Source: an uncultured Hyphomicrobiales bacterium
GTDB lineage: Bacteria > Pseudomonadota > Alphaproteobacteria > Rhizobiales > Beijerinckiaceae
Reading direction: 5' to 3'
Assembly: GCA_903824185.1 (NCBI GenBank)
Contig: CAIJVU010000049.1
Span: 1 to 38,756 of the forward strand
Length of the DNA stretch: 38,756 nt
Positions 8,176 to 16,841 of this stretch are shown here, piece by piece. The stretch's first letter is position 1. Each line of letters begins with the position of its first letter. The notes under the pieces were generated by a model. The model saw only the letters and a program-made list of their open reading frames with translations. It did no database searches and was not told where the DNA came from. Made by a program: the position numbers and the translations under genes.

Positions 8176-8201
8176 AAGAGGCCACCCGAAAATGGCCTCT
8201 T
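8176..8201 (-). terminator. Intrinsic terminator after the PrpE-like gene
   Basis: On the minus strand a 9-bp stem AAGAGGCCA / TGGCCTCTT with an 8-base loop is followed by TTTGCC, about 30 bases after the acyl-CoA synthetase stop. The T tract is short, so strength is uncertain. Confidence 0.7.
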
Positions 8202-8230
8202 GTCTCGTGTTCATCCCCGCATGTTGAAAA

Positions 8231-10144
8231 TCAGGCGATGCCTTTTTCCTTCAGGGCCGTTGTGATCTCGTCGAGCACAGCGGGATCATCAATGGTCGCG
8301 GGCATGGTCCAGGGATCATGATCGGCGATTTTTTTCATGGTGCCGCGCAAGATTTTGCCGGAGCGGGTCTTGGGCAGACGATGCACCGTAATCGCCAGTT
8401 TGAAGGCGGCAACGGGTCCGATTTTGTCGCGCACCAATTTGACGATTTCGTTTTCAATATCGGCATGCGGGCGATCGACGCCTGCTTTCAACACCACAAA
8501 GCCGCAGGGCTGTTCGCCTTTCAACGCGTCCTTGATGCCGATCACCGCACATTCGGCGACATCGGGATGGGAGGCAAGCACTTCCTCCATGCCGCCGGTC
8601 GAGAGCCGGTGTCCCGCCACATTGATAATGTCATCGGTGCGGCCCATGATGAACAAATAGCCGTCTTCATCCACAAAGCCCGCATCGGACGTGTTGTAGA
8701 AGCCGGGGAAGGTTTCCAGATAGCCTTCGCGGAACCGCTCATCGGCATGCCACAAGGTCGGCAGATTGCCGGGCGGCAGCGGCAATTTGATGACAATCGA
8801 GCCCATTTTGCCTGCGGGCAGTGGATGGCCGGCCTCGTCCACAATCTGCACATCATAGCCGGGCATCGGCACGGTGGGGGAGCCGTGTTTGACAGGCAGC
8901 GGGCCCAGTCCCAAGGGATTGCCCGCAATCGCCCAGCCGGTTTCGGTCTGCCACCAATGGTCGATCACCGGCACGCCCAATTTGGTCTCGGCCCAATTGA
9001 CGGTGTCGGGGTCGGCGCGTTCACCGGCCAGAAACAGCGCCTTGAACTGGCTCATATCGTATTTTTTCAAATGCTCGGCATTGGGGTCTTCTTTTTTGAT
9101 CGCGCGGAAGGCGGTCGGCGCCGTAAACAGGGCCTTGACCTTGTATTCCGAAATCATCCGCCAGAATGCACCGGGATCGGGCGTGCCGACCGGCTTGCCT
9201 TCATACACAACCGTGGTCGCGCCATTCACCAAAGGCCCGTAGACAATATAGCTGTGTCCCACCACCCAGCCGACATCGGAGGCGGTCCAGAACACATCCC
9301 CTGCATGGATGTCATAAAGATTGGGCACAGACCAAGCGAGGGCGGCCAGATGCCCGCCATTGTCGCGCACAACGCCTTTCGGCTTGCCGGTGGTGCCGGA
9401 AGTGTAGAGCACATAAAGCGGATCCGTGGCTTTCACCGGCACGCAGTCAGCGCTTTTTCCGGCTTTTTCCGCCCCCGCCATTGCGTCCACCCAATCAAGG
9501 TCACGCCCTGCGATCAAAGTGGCATGGGCTTGCGGACGCTGGAACACAATCACTTTTCCGGGCTTGTGGGCGGAGAGGGTGATGGCTTCGTCCAGCAAGG
9601 GCTTATAGGTCACCACGCGGTTGGGCTCGATCCCGCAGGAGGCGGCGATAATCAGTTTCGGATGGGCATCCTCGATGCGGGTGGCCAGCTCCTTGGAGGC
9701 AAAGCCGCCAAACACCACCGAATGCACCGCGCCCAGACGCGCACAGGCCAGCATGGCCATCAGGGCTTCGGGGATCATGGGCATATAGATCAGGACGGTG
9801 TCGCCCTTTTCAACACCCTGATCGCGGATGACGGCAGCCAGACGCGCCACCTGATCGCGCATCTCCCGATAGGTCAGCTGGCTTTTGGAGCCCGTGACAG
9901 GGCTGTCATAAATGACGGCCAGCTGGTCGCCGCGCTCAGCCACATGCCGGTCCAGCGCATTATAGCAGGTATTGACCTCTGCATCGGGAAACCAGCGGCC
10001 ATAGACGCCCTGACTGGCATCGAAAGCACGGCTCGGCGGTTTGATCCAGTCAATGGATTTGGCCACATTCAGCCAGAATGTTTCACGATCCGTCATCGAT
10101 GCCTGATAGGTCTCGGCATAACGGCTGCTGTGTGTATGGGCCAT
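8231..10144 (-). CDS. prpE: Propionyl-CoA synthetase-like AMP-forming acyl-CoA synthetase
   Basis: ATP-dependent activation of a short-chain acid (propionate or acetate) to its CoA thioester via an acyl-adenylate. The 637-residue protein has the N-terminal acetyl-CoA-synthetase extension (FWLNVAKSIDWIKPPSRAFD) and the adenylation motif LYTSGTTGKPKGVVRDNGGH. DHWWQTETGWAIAGN matches the PrpE/ACSS3 group, and the C-terminal catalytic lysine lies in PKTRSGKILRGTMKKIA. The sequence VRDNGGHLAALAWS favours propionyl- over acetyl-CoA synthetase. Start chosen at ATG 10144, preceded by GGGAGAGCAAG; an upstream in-frame ATG at 10186 would add 14 residues. No methylcitrate-cycle genes are nearby, so the exact substrate is inferred from similarity alone. 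Confidence 0.88.
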   Translation of the reverse strand: MAHTHSSRYAETYQASMTDRETFWLNVAKSIDWIKPPSRAFDASQGVYGRWFPDAEVNTCYNALDRHVAERGDQLAVIYDSPVTGSKSQLTYREMRDQVARLAAVIRDQGVEKGDTVLIYMPMIPEALMAMLACARLGAVHSVVFGGFASKELATRIEDAHPKLIIAASCGIEPNRVVTYKPLLDEAITLSAHKPGKVIVFQRPQAHATLIAGRDLDWVDAMAGAEKAGKSADCVPVKATDPLYVLYTSGTTGKPKGVVRDNGGHLAALAWSVPNLYDIHAGDVFWTASDVGWVVGHSYIVYGPLVNGATTVVYEGKPVGTPDPGAFWRMISEYKVKALFTAPTAFRAIKKEDPNAEHLKKYDMSQFKALFLAGERADPDTVNWAETKLGVPVIDHWWQTETGWAIAGNPLGLGPLPVKHGSPTVPMPGYDVQIVDEAGHPLPAGKMGSIVIKLPLPPGNLPTLWHADERFREGYLETFPGFYNTSDAGFVDEDGYLFIMGRTDDIINVAGHRLSTGGMEEVLASHPDVAECAVIGIKDALKGEQPCGFVVLKAGVDRPHADIENEIVKLVRDKIGPVAAFKLAITVHRLPKTRSGKILRGTMKKIADHDPWTMPATIDDPAVLDEITTALKEKGIA

Positions 10145-10261
10145 TGTCTTGCTCTCCCGCTCCCTGATTTGCTCCTGCTCTAGCATCCGGGGGCGGTGGT
10201 GTCAGGACAGACTTATGGCGCAACCGCTTTGGGGCAGCTATGAGGAGAATGCAGGCTTTTT

Positions 10262-11131
10262 GTGGTGAAAGGGGCTTGCTCTGCGGCCAAGACAATGGTC
10301 TTTACGCCTATAGTCTTAAGATTTCGAAGCTCCGCCGGAATAGATCACGTGCCTGCATTTTTAACATCCTTGTCCCATGAAACCCTTGTGTTTTATGCGA
10401 CAGCCACGGTGGCGGTGACCATTTTGGGTATTGCCAAAGGCGGTTTCAACGGTTTGGGGCTGCTGGCCGTGCCCTTGATGGCCTTGGTGATTTCACCCGT
10501 GCAGGCGGCAGCGATTTTACTGCCGGTGATGCTGGTGCAAGATGTCGTCAGCGTCTGGGCCTATCGAAATGATTTCGACAAAACCAATCTGTTTTTGATG
10601 CTGCCGGGGTCGGTGATCGGGATTTTGATCGGCTGGTATCTCGCCTCCTCGGCCACGGAAGACGTGGTGCGTCTGGTGGTGGGCGTGATTGCGGTCGGAT
10701 TTGTGCTTTATCAATATGCGCGCAAATGGCTGGAAAAACTGCCTGTCACCACCAGCCCGCATCGGGCGCGGGCGATTTTCTGGGGGACGGTGTCCGGCTA
10801 TACGAGCTTTGTCGCGCATGCGGGCTCGCCGCCCTTCCAAGTCTATATGATGCCGCAACGCCTGCCGCCGCAAATCTATGCGGGCACGGCCACGATGTTT
10901 TTTGCCGCCACCAATTTTATCAAGGCCTTCAGCTATTTTTCACTGGGCCAGTTCACGCCGGAAAACCTGCATGTCTCGGTTGTGATGTTGCCGGTCGCGA
11001 TTGCCACAACCTTTCTCGGCGTCTGGCTGGTGCGGCGGTTTGACAAGGAAAATTTTTACACCCTTGTCTATGCCATGACCTTTCTGATCGGCTTGAAACT
11101 GATCAGCGATGTCGTGCGCCATTGGATGTGA
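10262..11131 (+). CDS. TauE/SafE-family membrane permease (DUF81)
   Basis: An inner-membrane protein of the sulfite-exporter TauE/SafE family, up to 289 residues with seven to eight hydrophobic segments. Typical elements are the first helix with AKGGFNGLGLLAVPLMAL and the loop LLPVMLVQDVVSVWAYRNDFD. The second-half repeat is GTVSGYTSFVAHAGSPPFQVYMMPQRLPP. The family is linked to export or uptake of small sulfur- or carbon-containing anions, and the substrate here is unknown. The start is unsure: the first 29 residues are hydrophilic and atypical, and GTG 10349 (VPAFLTS) or ATG 10295 would give a more usual N-terminus. It is divergent from the PrpE-like gene. Confidence 0.85.
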   Translation: MVKGACSAAKTMVFTPIVLRFRSSAGIDHVPAFLTSLSHETLVFYATATVAVTILGIAKGGFNGLGLLAVPLMALVISPVQAAAILLPVMLVQDVVSVWAYRNDFDKTNLFLMLPGSVIGILIGWYLASSATEDVVRLVVGVIAVGFVLYQYARKWLEKLPVTTSPHRARAIFWGTVSGYTSFVAHAGSPPFQVYMMPQRLPPQIYAGTATMFFAATNFIKAFSYFSLGQFTPENLHVSVVMLPVAIATTFLGVWLVRRFDKENFYTLVYAMTFLIGLKLISDVVRHWM

Positions 11132-11259
11132 TGGTTGGTTTTGATCGAGTCTAGCCTATTGAATGAGAGATTTATCCCCATTTCGCCATTGAAGCGCGGG
11201 CGCGGCGCGGTTAGCCTGCGGCCAATGGTTTAAAGGATACGGATCAACGGAGGGCGGAG

Positions 11260-12891
11260 ATGTCAGCACAATCGATCTATGACAGGGATCTTGATAAAAA
11301 TCCCGCCAATTACCAGCCTTTGACCCCTCTGTCTTTTCTGGAGCGTGCGGCGCAGGTCTATCCCGATCATTTGGCCATCATTCACGGGGATTTGCGGCGC
11401 ACTTATCGCGATTTTTATGCGCGCAGCCGCAAGCTGGCCTCGGCGCTGGCGCAGCACGGCATCAAGCGCGGGGATACGGTGGCCGTGTTGCTTGCCAATA
11501 CGCCTGCGATGCTTGAATGCCATTACGGCGTGCCGATGACGGGGGGTGTTTTGAACACGCTCAATACGCGGCTTGATCCGGCCATCATTGCTTTCTCGCT
11601 TGATCACGGCGAGGCCAAGGTTGTCATTACCGATCGTGAATTTTCCAAAATCATGAAACAGGCTTTGGCAGAGGCCAAGGTCAAGCCGCTGGTGATCGAT
11701 TATGACGATCCCGAATATCACGGCGAGGGCGAGCGCATCGGCTCTGTCGAATATGAGGATTTCGTTGCCTTGGGCCATGAGGATTATAGCCGCACCGCCC
11801 CCGGTGATGAATGGGATGCGATTGCGCTCAATTACACGTCCGGCACCACCGGCAATCCGAAAGGCGTGGTCTATCACCATCGCGGTGCCTATCTGTTAGG
11901 GCAGGGCAATATCGTCACCTGCGGCATGGGCAAGCATCCGGTTTATTTATGGACGCTGCCGATGTTTCATTGCAACGGCTGGTGCTTCCCGTGGTCGATT
12001 TCGGTGGTGGCGGGCACGCATGTCTGTCTGCGCTATGTGCGCGCCAAAGCCATGTTTGATGCCATTGCCGATCACAAAGTGACGCATTTATGCGGTGCGC
12101 CCATTGTCATGTCGACGCTCGTCAATGCGCCGGAGTCTGAGAAGCGGCCGCTGCCGCATGTCGTGGAATTTTTTACCGCCGCCGCCCCGCCGCCCGAAGT
12201 GGTGCTGGCCAATATGCGGCAGGCCGGTTTCAACGTCACCCATATTTACGGCCTCACCGAAACCTATGGCCCCTCGGTCGTCAATGATTGGCAGCAGGCG
12301 TGGGACTTGCTCGATCCCGCCGCCCAAGCCACCAAAAAAGCCCGTCAGGGCGTGCGCTATCTGGCGCTTGAGGCACTGGATGTCAAAGATCCCCTGACCA
12401 TGGAAAGCGTGCCGGCGGATGGCGAAACGCTGGGCGAGGTGATGATGCGCGGCAATGTCGTCATGCGCGGCTATCTGAAAAATCCGGAGGCCAGCCAAGA
12501 GGCCTTTGCGGGCGGATGGTTCCATTCAGGCGATCTCGGCGTGATCTATCCCGACGGCTATATCCAGCTCAAGGACCGCTCCAAGGACATCATCATTTCA
12601 GGGGGCGAAAACATCTCCTCCATCGAGGTCGAGGATGCCTTGTTCAAGCACCCCAGCGTCCAGACGGCGGCGGTGGTGGCGCGTCCCGACGAGAAATGGG
12701 GCGAGACCCCTTGCGCCTTCATCGAGCTGAAACCCGGGGCTACGGCCACGGAAGCGGAGATCATCGCGTGGTGCCGTGAGCACCTCGCCTCGTATAAAAT
12801 CCCGCGCACGGTGGTGTTTACCGATATTCCGAAAACCTCGACCGGTAAAATCCAGAAATACCGTCTGCGCGAAACCGCCAAAGCACTGTAA
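11260..12891 (+). CDS. AMP-dependent acyl-CoA synthetase (medium/long-chain type)
   Basis: A 543-residue member of the adenylate-forming superfamily that activates a carboxylic acid to its CoA ester. The ATP-binding motif is LNYTSGTTGNPKGVVYHHRG (about 190-209). LPMFHCNGWCFPWS and HIYGLTETYGPSVVNDW follow, then the hinge and core GWFHSGDLGVIYPDGYIQLKDRSKD. The C-terminal lysine is in PKTSTGKIQKYRLRE. This pattern resembles the fatty-acyl-CoA or 3-methylmercaptopropionyl-CoA ligase (DmdB) branch rather than acetate enzymes. Start at ATG 11260 is supported by an excellent site, CGGAGGGCGGAG. Substrate cannot be fixed from sequence, and no beta-oxidation genes lie beside it. Confidence 0.9.
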   Translation: MSAQSIYDRDLDKNPANYQPLTPLSFLERAAQVYPDHLAIIHGDLRRTYRDFYARSRKLASALAQHGIKRGDTVAVLLANTPAMLECHYGVPMTGGVLNTLNTRLDPAIIAFSLDHGEAKVVITDREFSKIMKQALAEAKVKPLVIDYDDPEYHGEGERIGSVEYEDFVALGHEDYSRTAPGDEWDAIALNYTSGTTGNPKGVVYHHRGAYLLGQGNIVTCGMGKHPVYLWTLPMFHCNGWCFPWSISVVAGTHVCLRYVRAKAMFDAIADHKVTHLCGAPIVMSTLVNAPESEKRPLPHVVEFFTAAAPPPEVVLANMRQAGFNVTHIYGLTETYGPSVVNDWQQAWDLLDPAAQATKKARQGVRYLALEALDVKDPLTMESVPADGETLGEVMMRGNVVMRGYLKNPEASQEAFAGGWFHSGDLGVIYPDGYIQLKDRSKDIIISGGENISSIEVEDALFKHPSVQTAAVVARPDEKWGETPCAFIELKPGATATEAEIIAWCREHLASYKIPRTVVFTDIPKTSTGKIQKYRLRETAKAL

Positions 12892-12903
12892 AGCGCGCGA
12901 ACG

Positions 12904-13806
12904 TCAGACCTTGGCGAAATAGGCTTGGCAATAACCCTGCGCGTAAAGAAGCGCCGTCAGATCGGCATGATCCAGCCGCGCATCGGCGGCTTCGGCCACA
13001 GCGGGCTTGGCGCGATAGGCGATGCCAAGCCCGGCCTCGCCCAACATGTCGAGATCATTGGCGCCGTCCCCGACCGCAAGCGTTGCATGGTCGTCTAATT
13101 GAAACTCAGCGCGCAAGGCCATCAGCCGCTCGCGCTTGGCCTCCCGCCCCAAAATCGGATCATCGACAAGCCCTGCCAGTGTCGCGCCTTCAACCAGCAA
13201 ATGGTTCGAGCGGTGCTCGTCAAATCCCAGATGCGCTGAAACGGGGCCGGTAAAAACCGTAAAGCCGCCCGATACCAGTGCCGTATAACCGCCCATCTTC
13301 CGCATGGTTTTCACCAAAATTTCGCCGCCCGCATTATAGGTGATGCGCTCTTTCAAAATCTGGTCGACCACCGCCAGCGGCAGATCTTTCAACAGCACCA
13401 CGCGCTCGCGCAGGGCGGATTCAAATTCCAGCTCGCCGCGCATGGCCCGTTCGGTGATTGCCGAGACCTGCGCCCGCAACCCGACAAAATCCGCGAGCTC
13501 GTCGATGCATTCCTGCCCGATCATGGTCGAATCCATGTCCGCCAGAAACAAGGATTTGCGGCGCGTCGCCCGCGCTTGCACAATCACATCGACCGGCTGA
13601 TCACCCAAAGCCTGCTTGATCCGATGCTGGATTTGCTTGGGGGACTTGTCCGTTGGTTTTTGGAAAAACACATCGGCGGCCACACCAAAATCGAGCCATG
13701 CCGTCTCTGTGGGGCCGTCAAGGGCTTGCCTTGCCTGCGCAATCAGGGCATCGCTGAGGCAAAGATGATGCGAGGGGCCTATCAGGGTGGCAACACAATT
13801 AGACAT
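12904..13806 (-). CDS. serB: Phosphoserine phosphatase
   Basis: HAD-superfamily enzyme making the last step of serine synthesis, O-phosphoserine to serine. Start chosen at ATG 13806 (MSNCVATLIG), giving 300 residues; the longer reading frame overlaps the divergent miaA and starts with atypical residues. The N-terminal 80 residues form an ACT-like regulatory part. The catalytic domain opens with LADMDSTMIGQECIDELADF (nucleophile D90, acid D92). LVSGGFTVFTGPVSAHLGFD and the magnesium-binding GDGANDLDMLGEAGLGIAYRAKP follow. It is divergent from miaA with about 30 bases between the starts, so their promoters must overlap one another or the coding sequences. Confidence 0.95.
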   Translation of the reverse strand: MSNCVATLIGPSHHLCLSDALIAQARQALDGPTETAWLDFGVAADVFFQKPTDKSPKQIQHRIKQALGDQPVDVIVQARATRRKSLFLADMDSTMIGQECIDELADFVGLRAQVSAITERAMRGELEFESALRERVVLLKDLPLAVVDQILKERITYNAGGEILVKTMRKMGGYTALVSGGFTVFTGPVSAHLGFDEHRSNHLLVEGATLAGLVDDPILGREAKRERLMALRAEFQLDDHATLAVGDGANDLDMLGEAGLGIAYRAKPAVAEAADARLDHADLTALLYAQGYCQAYFAKV

Positions 13807-13837
13807 GGGGCACTCAAGGATCGAGGAATCGGATAAG

Positions 13838-14764
13838 ATGGCAGAGGCCCTTCTCATCGCAGGACCAACGGCCAGCGGCAAGTCCGCTTTGGCCATCCGC
13901 CTTGCCAAAGCACGAAATGGCGTCGTCATCAATGCCGATTCCATGCAGGTCTATGCGCCGTTGCGGATTTTGACCGCCCGCCCCACCATCGACGAGGAGG
14001 CAGAGGTGCCGCATGCGCTGTTTGGCCATGTCGCACCCGATGTCAATTATTCGGTCGCCGCCTGGCTTCGGGATGCGGGGGCGGTGCTTGCCCGCTGCCA
14101 TGCACAGGGGCAATTGCCGATTTTTGTTGGCGGCACAGGGCTTTATTTCCGCGCTTTGCTGGATGGCCTGTCCGATATCCCCGCCATTCCCGATGACATC
14201 CGCGCCCGTGTGCGGGCCTTGGCGCAAGAGATCAGCCCGCAAGCGCTGCATCAGCGCTTGGCTGCCTGCGATCCCGAGGCGGCCAGCAGTTTGAGGCCCT
14301 CAGATCCGCAACGCATTTGCCGCGCTTTGGAAGTGTTTGAGGCCACGGGCCGCTCGATCCGCTCCTTCCAAGGGCCGCGACACGGCGCCTTATTGGCGCG
14401 TTCGCGGGCCGTGCCGGTTTTTCTGGCGCCCGATCGCGCGGTTTTGCGCGCGCGCATTGATACCCGTTTTGACGCGATGATGGCCGAAGGCGCGCTTGCC
14501 GAGGTCGAGGCCTTGCAGGCGCTCGATCTCGATCCCGCTTTGCCGGTGATGCGGGCGCATGGGGTGCCGGGCCTCATGGCCGCCTTGCGCGGCGATGTGT
14601 CTTTTGAGGAAGCGATCGTCAAAGGCAAAGCCGATACCCGCCATTATGCCCGCCGCCAGCATACGTGGTTTCGGCATCAACTCCCTGATTTTCCTTGGAT
14701 TTCTCCTGAAAAAGCAGAGGCTTTTTTCCAGTCGCGACCGGCCAACAGGCCTCACGCGCTTTGA
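13838..14764 (+). CDS. miaA: tRNA dimethylallyltransferase
   Basis: Transfers a dimethylallyl group to N6 of A37 in tRNAs reading UNN codons. The P-loop is GPTASGKSALAIRLAK (about 9-24), followed by NADSMQVYAPLRILTARP (isopentenyl acceptor site) and FVGGTGLYFRALLDGL. The tRNA-binding part has LRPSDPQRICRALEV and, near the end, KADTRHYARRQHTWFRHQ. Start chosen at ATG 13838 (MAEALLIAGP), after AGGAATCGG; the longer frame begins inside serB. The last 11 codons (SRPANRPHAL plus stop) are encoded by the first copy of a 33-bp tandem repeat, so the C-terminal tail is not conserved family sequence. Confidence 0.95.
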   Translation: MAEALLIAGPTASGKSALAIRLAKARNGVVINADSMQVYAPLRILTARPTIDEEAEVPHALFGHVAPDVNYSVAAWLRDAGAVLARCHAQGQLPIFVGGTGLYFRALLDGLSDIPAIPDDIRARVRALAQEISPQALHQRLAACDPEAASSLRPSDPQRICRALEVFEATGRSIRSFQGPRHGALLARSRAVPVFLAPDRAVLRARIDTRFDAMMAEGALAEVEALQALDLDPALPVMRAHGVPGLMAALRGDVSFEEAIVKGKADTRHYARRQHTWFRHQLPDFPWISPEKAEAFFQSRPANRPHAL

Positions 14765-14824
14765 CCGCGACCGGCCAACAGGCCTCACGCGCTTTAACCG
14801 CGACCGGCCAACAGGCCTCGCGCA
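14734..14824 (+). repeat. 33-bp tandem repeat, about 2.7 copies
   Basis: Copies start at 14734, 14767 and 14800. The first two are identical apart from one base (TTTGACC versus TTTAACC), and the third matches for the first 20 bases and then drifts. Each copy contains GGCC-AACA-GGCC, a small self-complementary hairpin. The period of 33 equals 11 codons, and copy 1 lies within the miaA reading frame, so its TGA creates the gene's stop. The array ends just before the promoter of the ilvB leader. Confidence 0.9.
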
Positions 14825-14830
14825 CCCCCC

Positions 14831-14859
14831 TTGACGGCCCTTTGGGCAAGGGCTAGTCT
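14831..14859 (+). promoter_or_regulatory. Probable promoter of the ilvB leader transcript
   Basis: TTGACG (14831-14836) and TAGTCT (14854-14859) are separated by exactly 17 bases, placing transcription start near 14866. That is about 23 bases before the leader peptide start. The -10 is weak, but its spacing and place before an attenuator support it. Confidence 0.6.
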
Positions 14860-14888
14860 TTGCACCTTAATCAAGAAAGCAGTGGGCC

Positions 14889-14942
14889 ATGAAACAGGCA
14901 CTTATTGTAGTAGGCTGGCGTCAGGAGCAGGACGGTCAATAA
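14889..14942 (+). CDS. ilvL: Branched-chain amino-acid leader peptide of the ilv operon
   Basis: A 17-codon open frame reading MKQALIVVGWRQEQDGQ, too short for routine gene calling. The Leu-Ile-Val-Val run at codons 5-8 is the hallmark of transcription attenuation control by all three branched-chain aminoacyl-tRNAs. A terminator follows at 14972-14994, and then the acetolactate synthase gene. Ribosome stalling at codons 5-8 would cover the proximal stem (GCGTCAG, 14918-14924) and change folding downstream. The ribosome site is weak (AGAAAGCAGTGGG), as is common for leaders. Confidence 0.88.
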   Translation: MKQALIVVGWRQEQDGQ

Positions 14943-14994
14943 GACCGGTGGCCTGAGACTGACGCTGAACCAAGCCCCTCCAAGGGGCTTTTTT
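14918..14994 (+). promoter_or_regulatory. Attenuator of the ilvB operon with terminator
   Basis: The terminator is AAGCCCC (14972-14978) / GGGGCTT (14984-14990) followed by TTTTT. Upstream, GCGTCAG (14918-14924) pairs with CTGACGC (14959-14965). Inside it are CAGG/CCTG and GGTC-AATAA-GACC, a long hairpin that spans the leader stop codon. GGCT (14913-14916) can also extend this stem to AGCC (14973-14976), overlapping the terminator's 5' arm. I could not draw one clearly dominant antiterminator by eye. Confidence 0.85.
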
Positions 14995-15076
14995 ATTGGC
15001 CGCGCAACGGTTGGAAAAACCAAGGCGTGATGGGGTTAAAAGCGGACAAAGGTCCGACAGGATGGAGACGAGAGCG

Positions 15077-16837
15077 ATGAGCAAGGAATTGACCGGCGCG
15101 GAAATGGTGATCCAGACATTGCAGGATCAAGGCGTCGAAAAGATTTTTGGTTATCCGGGTGGCGCGGTTCTGCCGATTTATGACGCTCTGTTTCTGCAGG
15201 ACAAAGTCAGCCATGTTCTGGTCCGGCATGAACAGGCCGCCGTCCATGCAGCCGAGGGCTATGCGCGTTCCTCCGGCAAAGTGGGCTGTGTCTTGGTCAC
15301 TTCGGGCCCCGGGGCTACCAATGCGGTCACAGGCCTCACCGATGCCATGATGGATTCCATTCCCTTGGTCTGCATCACCGGTCAGGTGCCCACCCATCTC
15401 ATCGGGTCGGATGCGTTTCAGGAATGTGATACGGTCGGCATTACCCGCCATTGCACCAAGCATAACTATCTTGTGCGTTCGATTGAGGATTTGCCGCGCA
15501 TTTTGCACGAGGCCTTTTATGTGGCCGCCAATGGCCGTCCGGGTCCGGTCGTCATCGACATCCCCAAAGACGTGCAATTTGCCAAAGGCCGCTATGCCCG
15601 CCCCATCGACAACCAGCACAAGACCTATCGTCCGCGCGTGCAAGGCGATGCCGACAAGATCGCCGCCGCCGTAGAATTGATGGGCAAGGCCAAGCGCCCT
15701 GTGTTCTATACGGGCGGCGGTGTCATCAATGCAGGTCCGGAAGCGGCAGGCTTGCTGCGTGAATTGGTGCGGCTGACAGGCTTCCCCATCACCTCGACCT
15801 TGATGGGGCTTGGCGCTTTTCCGGCGAGTGATCAGCAATGGCTGGGCATGTTGGGCATGCACGGCACCTATGAAGCCAATCTCACAATGCATGATTGCGA
15901 TGTGATGATTTGCGTGGGGGCGCGGTTTGATGACCGCATCACCGGTCGTCTGGATGCCTTTTCGCCCAAGTCCAAAAAAATCCATATCGATATTGATCCC
16001 TCCTCGATCAATAAAAATGTCAAAGCCGATATCGGCATTATCGGCGATTGCGCCAATGTCTTGTCGGACATGCTGGCGCAATGGAAAAAAACCAATCCGA
16101 AAGTGGACAGCAAGGCGCTCGGGTCTTGGTGGCAGCAAATCAAGGAGTGGCGGGCCCGCAATTGCCTTGGCTACAACCAGTCCGGCAAAACCATCAAGCC
16201 GCAATATGCGGTGGAACGGCTTTACGAGCTCACCAAAGACCGCGATGTCTATGTCACAACGGAAGTCGGCCAGCACCAGATGTGGGCTGCGCAATATTTC
16301 CGCTTTGATGACCCCAATCGCTGGATGACCTCGGGTGGTCTGGGCACTATGGGTTATGGTTTTCCAGCCGCCATCGGCGTGCAATTGGCCCATCCCAAAG
16401 CCTTGGTGATCGATATTGCCGGTGAGGCCTCGATCCAGATGAATATTCAGGAATTGTCGACCGCGATGCAATATCGCCTGCCGGTCAAAATTTTCATTCT
16501 TAACAATGAATATATGGGCATGGTGCGTCAGTGGCAGGAGTTGCTGCATGGCTCGCGCTATTCGGAAAGCTATTCCGAAAGCCTGCCTGATTTCGTGAAG
16601 CTTGCGGAAGCCTATGGGGCCAAGGGCATCCGCTGCTCTGATCCCGATCAGCTTGATGCCGCGATCATGGAAATGATCGACAGCCCCTTGCCGGTGGTGT
16701 TTGATTGTCTTGTCGATAAGAAAGAAAACTGCTTCCCCATGATCCCGTCGGGCAAGGCCCATAATGAAATGATCCTTGCCGATGTGGAACAAGACATCGG
16801 TCAGGTCATCGACAGCAAGGGCAAAGCTTTGGTGTGA
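15077..16837 (+). CDS. ilvB: Acetolactate synthase large (catalytic) subunit
   Basis: Thiamine-diphosphate enzyme joining two pyruvates (or pyruvate and 2-oxobutyrate), the first common step to valine, leucine and isoleucine. The 586-residue length is normal. The motif [20 protein letters not shown] carries the catalytic glutamate E52. [15 protein letters not shown] and the FAD-domain segment [11 protein letters not shown] follow. The C-terminal diphosphate/metal motif reads [14 protein letters not shown] ending at [10 protein letters not shown]. It has Glu (residue 450) where most family members have Asp in the G-D-x motif. Start ATG 15077 follows GAGACGAGAG; an in-frame ATG at 15062 is possible. 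It is regulated by the attenuator directly upstream. ilvH lies three genes on. Confidence 0.95.
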   Translation: MSKELTGAEMVIQTLQDQGVEKIFGYPGGAVLPIYDALFLQDKVSHVLVRHEQAAVHAAEGYARSSGKVGCVLVTSGPGATNAVTGLTDAMMDSIPLVCITGQVPTHLIGSDAFQECDTVGITRHCTKHNYLVRSIEDLPRILHEAFYVAANGRPGPVVIDIPKDVQFAKGRYARPIDNQHKTYRPRVQGDADKIAAAVELMGKAKRPVFYTGGGVINAGPEAAGLLRELVRLTGFPITSTLMGLGAFPASDQQWLGMLGMHGTYEANLTMHDCDVMICVGARFDDRITGRLDAFSPKSKKIHIDIDPSSINKNVKADIGIIGDCANVLSDMLAQWKKTNPKVDSKALGSWWQQIKEWRARNCLGYNQSGKTIKPQYAVERLYELTKDRDVYVTTEVGQHQMWAAQYFRFDDPNRWMTSGGLGTMGYGFPAAIGVQLAHPKALVIDIAGEASIQMNIQELSTAMQYRLPVKIFILNNEYMGMVRQWQELLHGSRYSESYSESLPDFVKLAEAYGAKGIRCSDPDQLDAAIMEMIDSPLPVVFDCLVDKKENCFPMIPSGKAHNEMILADVEQDIGQVIDSKGKALV

Positions 16838-16841
16838 TGCG

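Noticed and set aside
8318-10183. 621-codon open frame on the plus strand opposite the PrpE-like gene
   Set aside because: It is the antisense shadow of a clearly homologous acyl-CoA synthetase. The protein is rich in His, Gly, Arg and Asp with no recognisable domain, and GC-rich codon bias commonly opens this frame.
14734-14824. CRISPR array
   Set aside because: The repeats are directly adjacent with no unique spacers, only about 2.7 copies exist, and no cas genes are present.
14619-14849. Minus-strand peptide with 11-residue repeats (REACWPVAVKA)
   Set aside because: Produced by the tandem DNA repeat read backwards. It overlaps miaA and the ilv promoter and has no ribosome site or homologous pattern.
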